A stretch of DNA of 34,934 nucleotides from Mucidula mucida (Eukaryota > Basidiomycota > Agaricomycetes > Agaricales > Physalacriaceae): positions 1 to 34,934 of the forward strand of contig JADNYV010000361.1 in the NCBI GenBank assembly GCA_015501055.1, written 5' to 3'. This document shows positions 23,255 to 33,289 of this stretch, piece by piece (the first letter of the stretch is position 1; the number at the start of each line of letters is the position of its first letter). The notes below the pieces were generated by a model. That model saw nothing but the letters and a program-made list of their open reading frames with translations, ran no database searches and was not told where the DNA came from. Made by a program: the position numbers and the translations under genes.

Positions 23255-25231
23255 ATGGCTGATACGGTGCAAGTTCCCGAGTTGCAGCAGGAGAATTATC
23301 ATGGCAAGGTGCACTGGTTCCGAAGCACAATCTTCCAGATCATCGTTGTCGGCGGTGTGTTCTTTTGTGTATGTTTTTTTTGACATTATGGAGGAGGAGG
23401 AGAGTGCTGATTCTTGTTTTTGGTGTAGGCGCCGGTGTGTTTTTGATGCTTTTTTTTTTGGAGAGGTGAGGTGGGCTAACAAGTTGGATGGGGGAAAGGG
23501 CATGTACAATGCGCTCTCTTCACTAGGCGCTGGCGGGCTCGCGACGCCGTGGTATGCGAATGCCACCGCGGCTGCGGGATATGGTGCGTCAATCCTATTC
23601 TTGAAATCCATAAAATACTGAACGTGCGCCACAGTGTTCATGGCGTTCTTCTGCATCGTCGGCGGGATCATCGTCAGCAAGATCGGCGTCAAGACTGCGC
23701 TGACCATCTCGTCTACTGGGGATATTATGTTAGCTTTTCCCCCTCCCCCTCCCCCCCTCCCCGTCAAGAGTTTGAATACGAGTATGTAGTTACGCAGGGA
23801 GCCTCTACCTCAACTCGAAAAACGGGACGCAGTGGTTCTTGATGCTCGGGTCTATCATATCCGGATGCACCGATGGACTCATGTATGCCGTCGAAGGGCC
23901 CATCATCACCTGTACGTTGCCATTCTTAACTTTATTATTATGCCAAGTAATCTAACCACTCCCCTAACCCAAAGCGTACCCCGAACCCGACCGCCGCGGC
24001 CGCATGCTCGGACTCTGGGTCTTCATGCGCAACGCCGCGCCCGTCATCGGCGGCGCGATCATCTTCGGGCTCAACTCGTCCACAGACGCGACGGGCGCGG
24101 TGTCACTGAAGACGTACCTCGTCATCATCGGCATCATGTGCGCGGGGCCCTTCGTGTCGCTGCTGCTCTCCCGGCCGGAGCAGGTGCAGCGCAAGGACGG
24201 CGTGCGCATCATCCTCCGCGAGACCGGCTGGAAGCGCACGTTCGTCGAGTGGTATCGCGTCGTCGCGAATAAGAATGTATGTGGATATGTGTGGCGTCGG
24301 GCGGTTTTCTTGTTGATGCCGATGTGTGTTATTAGATGCTCTTACTCTGTCCTCTATTCTTCACGTCGTGGTTTTACGGGTCTTACATCGGTGCGCCACA
24401 CCCCCTCCTTTTCCATTGACAAATCTAATCTATTTATTCTATTAGGAACCCTCCAAACCCAGTTCATGAACGTCCGCACGCGTGCCCTCTGCGCTTTCGT
24501 CATCCCGTGGGGCGATATCGCAGGCGGCTTCATGATAGGCTACTTCCTAGATAACAAGCGCATGTCCATCAAGCAGCGGGCCCGATGGAGCTGGGTCGGC
24601 CTGATGGTGATAAACTTGGCGCTGTGGTAATCCCGTCTCAATCATCACATCACCTCCAGCGTAACTCAACATTTCCCGTTCCACAGGATCTGGACAGCCA
24701 TCGTCACGAAGCAACTGGAAGACTCGAAGCCTGAGATTGACTGGACGTCAGGGAGCTTCTTTGGCAAGACGTTTGTGTTGTTCTTGCTGTTTGATCTCGC
24801 GACGATGGCTACGCAGACGAGCTTGTATTGGATTCTGTCGCATAGTGAGTCCTCACTGATCGATGATAGCAGCCACCATCTTACGTTCTGACTAGTGTCC
24901 GACGATTTCATTTCCCTCTCATACATGACTGGCACTTTACGGGGAGTAGAGTGTGCAGGCCAGGCCGTCGCATACGGCATCAAGTCCAGCGATACCACGG
25001 ACTGGCTTCCATTGGATTGAACGTCGGTCTCAGTACGTGTCCCTTCAGTTATCTAACAATTTGGACCTAACCTCCCCAGTCGTCTTATCTTTACCTTTCG
25101 CATGGGCCGTCGTCCGCAAAATTGGTGTAGAAGACTTTGACATTGTCCGTCTTTCTGAATTAGATGAGGCCCCCGGCACCCCTGTCGACGACAAAAGTAT
25201 TTCCGACGAAAAGCTTGCCAAAGCTGTATAA
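23255..25231 (+). CDS. UNC93-like major facilitator (DUF895 family), frameshifted near the 3' end
   Basis: Multi-pass membrane transporter-like protein. Exons: 23255-23368, 23429-23434, 23499-23583, 23635-23728, 23790-23911, 23975-24276, 24336-24390, 24446-24626, 24687-24844, 24896-25032, 25080-25231. Family sequence: FFCAPGMYNALSSLGAGG, GCTDGLMYAVEGPIIT, RGRMLGLWVFMRNAAPVIGG, SLYWILSHMSDDFISLSYM, AVAYGIKSSDTTDWL. The 6-nt exon GCGCCG supplies the Ala-Pro of CAPGM. At 25007-25008 one base is missing: TGGCTTCCATT should continue as W-L-S-I-G-L-N but reads to TGA at 25018-25020, giving 413 residues; with one more T the frame continues through the last exon to TAA at 25231 (468 residues). A TATA-like element is at 23196. 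Substrate unknown. Confidence 0.85.
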
Positions 25232-25305
25232 CCTAGTATTTACGATGATGAATGCTATCGGGCATAACTGTACAAATAATGATAAGGAAAAGAGCATCGA
25301 CCGAT

Positions 25306-28300
25306 CTATGTCTCCCCTGCCCGATAACCTTGTAAAAAAGGTATCAGTTCGCCGTCGACATTTAGACGGGTCTTGATGAAGAAAGTCATCGTCGGTCCAG
25401 GTTCAAACGTCTCTTCAGAAGGCCCTATGATTGGCTTGACCCGTTTGTAGAACGACTCGTACGTCGCGTCGTCCGTATGCAGATTACGCGTTTCAGACCT
25501 TCAAAAGGGACTCTGAGGACCAATTAGCTGTATGGGCAGGAAGATAAAGGCTCGCCTCGTTGTCAGCGTAAATGCGCAAACCGTCTTCTTCTCGTGCCCC
25601 AGCTGCAGATCCAGCGGTACGACAACTGAAGAAACTCGTGATCGAAGTCGTTGCATGCAACACAAGCTTTCTGTGTCTTCGGTATGCTAAGACACGAGAA
25701 CTCAGTCCAAGTGTTCGCCAATAAATTTGACGACTTACTCTTTCTTGCACTGTTTACACCACGCGACAACACAATCCTTCAAAGACGCCGGCCGGAAATT
25801 CAGACATGCGCGATAACTTTGCAGTTGCCTGGGCTTGGATCGTCTCGTAGTCTTCGACAGTCGTCGTCTTGTAGCCTCGACATTGCCGGGAATCGAATTC
25901 ATATAAAGGTATTGATGCAGTCGGTACCGCTTTCTCGGTCTTCGCCTTCACTGGCTCCCTAGACGAGCTGTTCGTTTAAGTTGACTGTAGGCACAAAATA
26001 AGATACATACTTTGTGCTCTGCTTAGGTTTCTGGTGAATTTCTTGCTTGGGTTTCTCTTGAGGCTTTTGCTTGTATTTCTCCTGCGGTTTCCCGGTGAGC
26101 CTCTCCTTGCGTCTATCGAGTAGATTAGTATTTTCCCGAAAGGCACGAGTAGACACTCACTCTAATAACTGACTGATGCTCGTCGAGTGCGTAGGGCTAT
26201 CCGGCAGAACCTTGGTAATCAGGCAGTTGCTACTGCGGTCGTTTAAATAGCCCCGCATTTTGTCCTGTTTGTTGATTCTGATTCTCACAGAGTCGATTAC
26301 ACAAAACTCCCCACGGAAAGTGCCTTTGCATCGTCAAGATGGGCGGAGTTTTGGAGTCGAATGGGCAAGACGCGCCCGAGCAAATGAGCCTTGCCGTAGG
26401 TGATCTCGGAACTGACTAGAAAATCGTCCTCGGCGCGTAGGAGCAGGTCACTCTTGGTATAGTCGGAGACAAAGAGTGTTTGGTCCTCGTCGTGGATGCC
26501 AAGGACCTGGTCAATTCTCAGACAGTTGCTGAACAGACTTCGAATCTCGCCTACCTCGGCAACACAGTTGAACATTCTCCCTTCTTGGGCGTCGCCGATG
26601 GCGCTGTACGTAAGCTTGCCTGCGACTGTGTCTGCATGCTTAACCGCGATGGTATCTGCACGTTTGACCGGAATGGCTGCTGCGTGCTTGACCGGAATTG
26701 TTGCTGCACGCTTGGCAGTACCACGAGCGACCTTTCCGCGGGCATCCTCGTCGTCCCGCCATACATCTCGTCGACTGATAAAAAGAAGTTAGAGCTGTCA
26801 ATCACGGAAAGACAGCATGTTTAGCACACATGAAAAACTCCTTCAAGCGTAAATTGTTTTCTCTGTATTCTGGGTTCAGTTTGAAGATCTTGCGGTCATT
26901 CAGTTTCCCCTCTTCATAGTCACCGCAGATCCTTATACGTAGGTTTTCAAGCGAGTAGATCCCGCCGACCTCCATCGCACTTGCAGGTTGTTGGGCGTTA
27001 TCCCAGCATTCGATTGTAAGGATATAAGGCGCCAGTGCTGGTGAAAACTTTCCACCTGTTATTGGGCGGACGCGGTCGTTCTTTGTGTAATCGGTTACGA
27101 AAATGGTCGTAGTACGATCGCCAGTGTAGACGTCTAGAAGCTGGCAGCTTGTTAGCGGAGTTGCATTGATTAGAGAAATTAGATACCTCTACAGTCACAT
27201 CATAATATGAGTCGGCGTGTGCGTCACATATAAGCTGATGTTTTCGATAGACTTTCCGTTGGAATGATGTCCTCACGGTTTCGTTCAGGTCGCAAATGAC
27301 TCCCAAGCTCTTCTCCTTATCAGCTTCCGTTGACTCTTTCCACTGTAGAAGTTCCTTGCAGTATTCAATCTCCTGTACATTAGGCGTGTGGCATGAATAA
27401 GAGCGTCCATTGTTGGTGCCTTGAGGATGGTTCAAACCACTACCGGGTTTGAAGACCGACCATGTAAGTCGATTGCTGTAGCCAACAGCAGCACCTTGGC
27501 CCTTTACCTACAGAACTATCAGCATTTCCTGTGGCGGTGAAAGGAGATGTTATACCGCCGCTCTGAGGTTGCGCAGAATAACAACATCGCCCGGCGCAGG
27601 GTTTGGAAGACATGCAGCGTTCGGATGAAAACAGTTGACGCTGAAGCCCCCCGATTTACTAGGATCCGTCAGGGACAAGCCAGCGTGGTGTTCACCTAGA
27701 AGGACCTCGGTTCAAGAATGAACTACGAGTGAAGAAGATGCAACTGACCTCGACTCGTCATCTTGGCTGGAGCGCAAGATACCACAACGCCGACAACATT
27801 GAAAGTGGTTCTCGTCGACGCGTCATTCAGCAACGTGTAGCCAGACTACGACACATTCAGACATGAGCTAACGGATCCAAAATCAGGGCGTACCGGACAA
27901 AGGGGATTGGCAACTGGAAGAGGATTAGGCGCGATCGGCGACGTAGAAAGGGAGAGTTTAGGTTGTTCAATAGTAGTGTTTTGCTTTAGGGAAGATGTAA
28001 GGGGCTTCGCGATAGATTGCGGTGTTGGTAAGGCACCAGCACCGATATTCAGTCGTGATTTAACGGGCGAGGACCGCGCTAAGGACCGAGCTTTAGCAGC
28101 TTGCTTCTCAAATTTGTGATTCTGGACGCGCAGCTGCCTTTTCGCCTTTTTATTCGGAGGATTCGAATCATTCTACAGTTCGCGCCGTCAAAATGTTCCT
28201 CGAAAAGGGTCTGGAGTATGACTTACGCTTGAAATGCTGGCTGTCTCGGATTCCACAGACGACTGTTCGCTGATGTTGGAAGCTGCGGGCTGTTCAATAC

Positions 28301-28393
28301 CCGCACAAGTTCCAGTGCAGTATACGTACCATGATCTCCTGTCTTCGCTCTTTTGGCGGGAGTTGACGAAATCGAGGTACCCTTGCGCTTCAT
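25306..28393 (-). CDS. POT1: telomere end-binding protein POT1, 3' half with several frameshifts
   Basis: Single-stranded telomeric DNA-binding protein. Clean exons: 28393-28330, 28282-28227, 28172-27894, 27845-27749, 27695-27556, 27507-27187, 27140-26830, 26774-26300, all in phase. The N-terminal OB fold spans SGYTLLNDASTRTTFNVVGVV through GDRTTTIFVTDYTKNDRVRP and KFSPALAPYILTIECWD. After a repeat region comes a second OB fold (VLGIHDEDQTLFVSDYTKSD). From 26300 on the frame breaks: SVGSFV is followed by a stop, yet IDSVRIRINKQDKMRGYLN resumes one base later. Further breaks at about 25815, 25614, 25589 and 25490 separate TIQAQATAK, NFRPASLKDCVVAWCKQC, KTQKACVACNDFDHEF, EEDGLRIYADNEASLYL and DDATYESFYKRVKPIIG; the last frame ends at 25306. 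Convergent with the UNC93-like gene (75 bp). Confidence 0.82.
26615..26710 (-). repeat. four 24-bp tandem repeats coding for octapeptides in POT1
   Basis: Four exact-length units at 26615-26638, 26639-26662, 26663-26686 and 26687-26710, coding on the minus strand for variants of (K/R/H)A(A/D)TIPVK in the linker before the second OB fold. The units differ by several bases each, so the array is not recent. Confidence 0.85.
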
Positions 28394-28847
28394 GATCGTC
28401 AACAAAGGGAAAAACGGGTGACTGTGACATAGAGGTCCCGTGGTCGTGACGCTTTCGTGTCGACGACTGGCCGATGCAAGCCGTGCCTCACGCCACTCTC
28501 TTGCAAATTACGGTCCACCATTAGCCCTCCCCTGTTTCAACGTGGAACGACCTGGAAGCAGAAAATTTTACGTGTTGCACACGCTCTAGCAAAGTCAATG
28601 GCCTTGCGCGCATTCAGCCCAACTTCAAGTTCCTACTTTCTTGACGTTCAAAACGCTTTTACACGATTGTAGTCAAGTATACCACGATTCATAGGGTTCG
28701 TACCTCATCTAAAATGTCAGACTGATCGGCAGATCAGGTCCTACATTCATCCTAGCCCCTCGAGAAAGTGCACCTAACAGATTGGCACATGCGCATATGC
28801 TACAAAAACTGCCTGTGGTATCCTGAGTATCATCACTATCGCCCACC
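28394..28847. promoter_or_regulatory. shared divergent promoter region, POT1 / 7-TM gene
   Basis: 454 bp between the two start codons, which face away from each other. No other gene, RNA or repeat was recognised. Individual sites could not be named. Confidence 0.5.
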
Positions 28848-30344
28848 ATGGTTCTGCGGGATATCGATAGCGCATTTGTCGCCGCGTTCTTGTCCACTTT
28901 GCTTTATGGTCAGTCACTCAGTCCATTTCCCAACTTAAGCGCGCGCTAATCCGTGCATGGTGTGTAGGGGCGTACCTCATCGTCGCTTTCCAGTGCAGTG
29001 AACTGCTCTACTACCGATATAAAGCGCGTCGAAATCATTGGTATCTCACCGGCACCCACTGTGTACTTTTCATTTTGATCAGCATCGTAAGTCACCGGTG
29101 TCGTTATCGCCCTCGACGCTATACTGATATTTATCTCCCCAGCGCTGTATAAGTGTCATGACTCGCGTCTTGCACGGTCTGATTAACCAACGACCGGACG
29201 GCAGCATTGAACTTGGCGGCTTCAGCTCCACGCAAAGCTTGCTCGTCAATATCCCATGGATGTTAATCATTGTGATCTCAGATCTATTCATCGTTAGTTG
29301 ATCTCGTTTGTGCTGATCATGATAGCGATTGAGGCTAACTACATTTTCAGATCTATCGCGCCTACGTCGTCACTAAGAAGAGGTTACTTCTCATCATCGT
29401 CCCTATGTTGTTGTTGATGGGTGATTTCGGTGCGTCTTACATACACTTCGGCCCATACCGCAAATCTAAGATCCCAATGTAGCTGCTGGCATCTGGCTTA
29501 TAAACTCGCTGGTCCAGAACTCAGACGATAACCCTTTCATTGCCCAGGTCTCCATGTCTATCAAGTTATTCTGCTCTTTCACTGTGGCTATCAATCTTAT
29601 CTGCTCTGGTAAGCCTTTTTTTGTTGAGACACACGGAATGGTGCTTACATTCTCGGTAGGATTGATTTCGTGGCGCATCCTCAATGTTCGCAAGAATGTG
29701 ACCGGGTTGTCAGTTAGGAACGATTCTCTTACGAACCTGGTCGTAACTATAATCGAATCAGGTATGCGAGCTCTCTCATTTCCGAATATTGTCCTCATTC
29801 TTGTCTTTCAGCTGCGCTCTGGACGGCAGTGTCGCTCTGCATTGTGATTACCACACTCATTGGAAGTTATGTCAACTACATTCTCATTGATCTTGTAAGT
29901 CCTCTTCCGTATCAGATTTGAGAATGTGTTACTGAAAGACTTCCCAGTGTCCGCCTCTTTCTGTACGTCTGTGTGATTACGCTTCAGACATTTACTCACG
30001 TTCTGCACCCATCTCTGTTTCCAGGGGCTTGTAGTAAGTCTCTTCGATGGTGTCATGAACACGGTTGACTGATAACATTCCAGTTCTCTAACATCATCAT
30101 GCGCGTCAGTCGCGGGCAAAGCTACGGCGATACCAACACCAACTCGCACTCCGGCACCCGTCGCACAGAATGGAGTGGTCGCCCTGTAGATCCTACAGAG
30201 ACCAACGTTCAAATACGCCTCGACAGAATAGTCCACACGCGCCGCGAGGATTTCGAGACATCGAAGACGGCCGGTATCGATGTCGCCGCCAGCGCGCGGG
30301 AAACTGCTAGCGTCGAGACGCCTTCAGTGTACGACACGAAATAG
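28848..30344 (+). CDS. seven-transmembrane basidiomycete membrane protein
   Basis: Hypothetical 7-TM protein of a family common in Agaricomycetes; function unknown. Exons: 28848-28908, 28968-29086, 29143-29292, 29351-29429, 29483-29608, 29660-29761, 29812-29894, an unsettled part in 29948-30033, and 30084-30344. Hydrophobic segments: AAFLSTLLYGAYLIVAFQC, CVLFILISIRCISVM, LLVNIPWMLIIVISDLFII, LLLIIVPMLLLMGDFAAGI, LFCSFTVAINLICSGLISW, ALWTAVSLCIVITTLIGSY, and a last one ending FSNIIMRVSRG. Between exon seven and the last exon the phases do not agree: the frame APISVSRGL needs one more base before the donor GTAAGT at 30034. A missing base or an unrecognised splice site would explain it. The tail (SYGDTNTNSHSG onwards) is polar and cytosolic. 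Confidence 0.72.
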
Positions 30345-30459
30345 CGAGAGGTTCACCAAGGGATTCCAGATTAATCTTCTTCTGTGTAACATCAAGGCTC
30401 GCCGTCACTTCTTCTTTATCGGTTTTCGGGGTGTACAAGTACAATATCAATTTAGTCGG

Positions 30460-31702
30460 TCATTCAAATGTCTTTCTTCTCGTCTGGTTTCTCTTCCAGC
30501 TTTCTTCAGGGGCAGGCGTCATTTCCTTATCTGAATCTTGCTGTGTCTCTGGGGGAGGCGTAGCTTCGTCCTCGTCTGCAGCGTCTACTTCCAAATCCTC
30601 GTTTGGTGGGAAGTACTCTGGGATCAAGTCCCGATACACGTCGCGGTCCTTGTTACTCCAAACCACGAAAATAACGCGTTCAAGCTATAGCGAATCTTTA
30701 TGAGTGCTTTCTGAAATATTCAGAATGAGTGGACGCACTTTTGATCCTTCCTCGGTAGTTACAAAGTCGCGGACCTCCTTCAACGCTATGTGCGTGGCAT
30801 CTTCGATCGGATACCCATATATGCCAGTAGAGATTGACGGAAAGGCCTGGCGATAATGAATCGATAGAAGGCAACGATCACTGGAAGTTACACATACGAT
30901 ATGTTTGAGGGAATGCTGCACAGCCAGTTGTAGGCTTGTCCGATAACACGATGCGAGCTGCTTAGCCTTGGTGTCAACGCTTAGCTTGGAATAGATGGGC
31001 CCAACGGTGTGGATGATATGTTTTCTACAGCCACATCGTCAAAAATCAGGTATAACATGGATAATGGCGCGTTTCTTACGAGGGAAGTTTGTGGCCACCA
31101 GTAATCTTGGATTGTCCAGTTTCACATCCTTTGAGAGGTCGACCTTTCCAGATTTGAGAAGCGCTTCTAGGAAGAAAAGAAATATTCCGTACATTCTTCT
31201 AGTAAACCCGGCCCCGCCGCATCGTGAATGGCGCCGTCGACTGCAGAAGCTGATGAATTTCTACCCGACAAGTGTGCGAATGATTCCACTGACCACCTCC
31301 ACCACCTAAATCACTAACGATGAGTCTTTCTGTACGGTTTGAAAGTGGCACAAGACGCACCGAGTAGACTCTTATTCGCCGCATTGACTATAGAATCGAT
31401 CTGAAGCTTGGTGATATCACCTTGGCTACAAAAGCATTGAGTAACTTGAAAAACTAGTCATATTGCACGAACAAGAGCGAGATCCGATTTAGCAGAGATG
31501 CATCCACAGGGAACCGGGGCTTGTCCACCGCAGTAATGAAACCTTTCTTGAACATTTGGATTAGCGTTGGGATCTCTGCCAACGCGACGAACATGATGTC
31601 GTCTTCAGATTCAGTGTCCTCGGCGTCCGATATTCTGACTGGATCCGGAGAGGGTGTTCGCAATTGAGACATGGACGTATTGGTGGAAGAGGAGTTACCC
31701 AT
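30460..31702 (-). CDS. macrodomain protein, ADP-ribose binding/hydrolase, predicted N-myristoylated
   Basis: MacroD-type domain that removes ADP-ribose from proteins or processes Appr-1''-p. Exons 31702-31473, 31425-31361, 31305-31294, 31240-31193, 31143-31080, 31024-30898, 30846-30739, 30684-30460; 292 residues, all in phase. Domain motifs: [71 protein letters not shown] and AFPSISTGIYGYPIEDATHIA. The 12-nt exon 31305-31294 encodes the glycine loop. The N-terminus MGNSSSTNTS has glycine 2 and serine 6, as in N-myristoylation signals; the catalytic part begins about residue 37 (MFVALAEIPTL), so a shorter form is possible. The C-terminal 60 residues are acidic and proline-rich. Convergent with the 7-TM gene. 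Confidence 0.92.
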
Positions 31703-31811
31703 TTAGGTATGGCACGCGCAAGTCACTCTCAGAATCCAATTCGGCACGGGCTCGCCGCTCGTGCACGATGTATCATGTCAGTAATTTGGGTCTAAGTCGG
31801 GCAAAAACATC

Positions 31812-31818
31812 AAAAAAA
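31812..31818 (-). terminator. Pol III terminator of tRNA-Phe
   Basis: Run of seven T directly after the tRNA discriminator base on the minus strand (following CA), with a second T run a few bases on. Confidence 0.75.
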
Positions 31819-31891
31819 TGGGGTCACCCAGGATTGAACTGGGGACCTCCAGAACTTCAGTCTGTTGCTCTCCCAGCTGAGCTATGACCCC
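31819..31891 (-). tRNA. tRNA-Phe (GAA), no intron
   Basis: Full cloverleaf on the minus strand: acceptor GGGGTCA pairs with TGACCCC, D arm GCTC-AGCTGGGA-GAGC, anticodon loop CTGAAGT with GAA at 34-36, T arm CCCAG-TTCAATC-CTGGG, discriminator A. There is no insertion after the anticodon, so no intron. The gene lies between two divergent protein genes (macrodomain and Ecm15 homologue). Confidence 0.95.
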
Positions 31892-31988
31892 TGGTAGATT
31901 TACGCCACAGTGAGCAGTATCATCCGTCTTTGTGATATAGATATGGGATACACCCCTTGATTCAATTGCTTGTCCATCGACCATCATC

Positions 31989-32501
31989 ATGTCGACGGCA
32001 ATTGAATCTGAACTCTACGCTGCGGCTGATTTCTGCTTGATTCCTATGGCAGCTCCAGAAGCCTCTGTGTGTCCTTTTCTTTCTCTGTCTAGGCTGAGCG
32101 ATATTCTGATATGATAGGTCGCCATCTTTATCACAGAGTGTCAGCGAGTGCTCGAGAGATCCGGGCTAGTTTACTCGGTTCGTATCACGCGTACTATCAA
32201 GAGTACACCTAACCAATAAATTCTACACAGATGCAGTAAGCGCTCATCGCACTTCCAACTAATAATGCATATAATTCTTCCCCGATTCAAGTGGATATGG
32301 AACCAACATCGAGGGTCCCTGGCTGCTGTGTGTAACGCAATTCGCGCGTGTCATGAAGCCGTGCACGCGCAGGGTATTCCTCGAATCGCAACTGATATAA
32401 GGATTGGTACGCGCACCGACAGACCGGCGAGCGGTAAAGTGAATGAAGGAAAGGTCAAACGCGTTGAAGAGATCCTGGAGAAGTCGTCAGGTTCTGTGTA
32501 A
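31989..32501 (+). CDS. ECM15: UPF0045/Ecm15-type protein (thiamine-binding fold), one frameshift
   Basis: Small protein of the MTH1187/YkoF-like family. Exons 31989-32066, 32118-32177, 32231-32235, 32292-32501. Motifs: AADFCLIPMAAPEASVAIFI, RSGLVYSMHGYGTNIEGPW, ACHEAVHAQGIPRIATDIRI, GTRTDR. The third exon is only five bases (ATGCA) and supplies the Met-His of YSMHGYGT. At 32321-32322 one base is missing: TGGCTGCTGTG should read on as W-x-A-V-C-N-A; a GGG run shortened to GG fits. Read literally, the protein ends at a TAA about 75 bases later. The family binds thiamine or its precursors in prokaryotes; the fungal role is unclear. Confidence 0.85.
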
Positions 32502-33289
32502 AGGATCTAAGATGCGGCACTAATAGCTTATAGGCACCAGTATGGTTTCGACAATAAAAGTTACGTCTCTCTCTGGCAGTTGTCCGCGTTATCTCGAGGT
32601 TCTGGTTGATCTAACGAATCGTGCTTTTGGTAGGTGCCGTAGTTCACATTCACTCTAAACGGCACAGAGCGCGTCTTCTTCCCGATTTTTTGCTAGTTTC
32701 CGGCCATCCTAACACTGCGGGCCTCAATGGATCATTCAAGGTTTGTTCTGCCCGTTGAAGAAAATCAGCATCTGTCAATACGCCTCAGATATGCGAACAC
32801 GTTTATATGCCGGTCTCCTTGCATGCCCGCCCATGGACAGACTCGATATAGAAGACAACTTGCATCGTACTTGATGTGGGAATATTAGACTTGCCAGGTT
32901 GAAATTTCTATGTTATTCTTTCTTGCTTTGATGAAATACTCTGGCATTTGTTGTTAGCGTCCCTGCTCTACAGTGCTGTCAACTCGAGATGAGCACAAGT
33001 GGACAGGTAGGATGGTCGAAGAGCTGTGGATATAGTGTAGCTCTGATTCTAATTGGAGTTTAAATCCGTGCGCCACATTGAAAACCTGCCCCTTGTCGGG
33101 CGCATAAGCGGCAAGCTCCGACACCCTGAAGAATTTTTCGTATCAAGCGTGAGCGCAGTTACGTAGAGCACAGGTAGAGCACACTCTAGAGTGTCACCAT
33201 GACAGGCGAACTTGGTAGAAGTTGGTACTCTACGGTTTATGTATGTCATTATCGATACAGTAGGGATATAAATCAGAAGCAAAGCAAAT
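32502..33289 (+). other. 790-bp intergenic stretch, nothing recognised
   Basis: Between two convergent genes. Short open frames occur on both strands but none resembles a protein family or keeps splice phases. No RNA gene or strong repeat seen. Confidence 0.5.

Noticed and set aside
23739..23763. C/T-rich tract as a regulatory G-quadruplex
   Set aside because: It lies in an intron as the polypyrimidine-like part and has irregular runs; nothing more can be supported.
33049..33289. Additional small minus-strand gene
   Set aside because: Only a short open frame continuing past the HEM25 stop region; no family resemblance or splice support.
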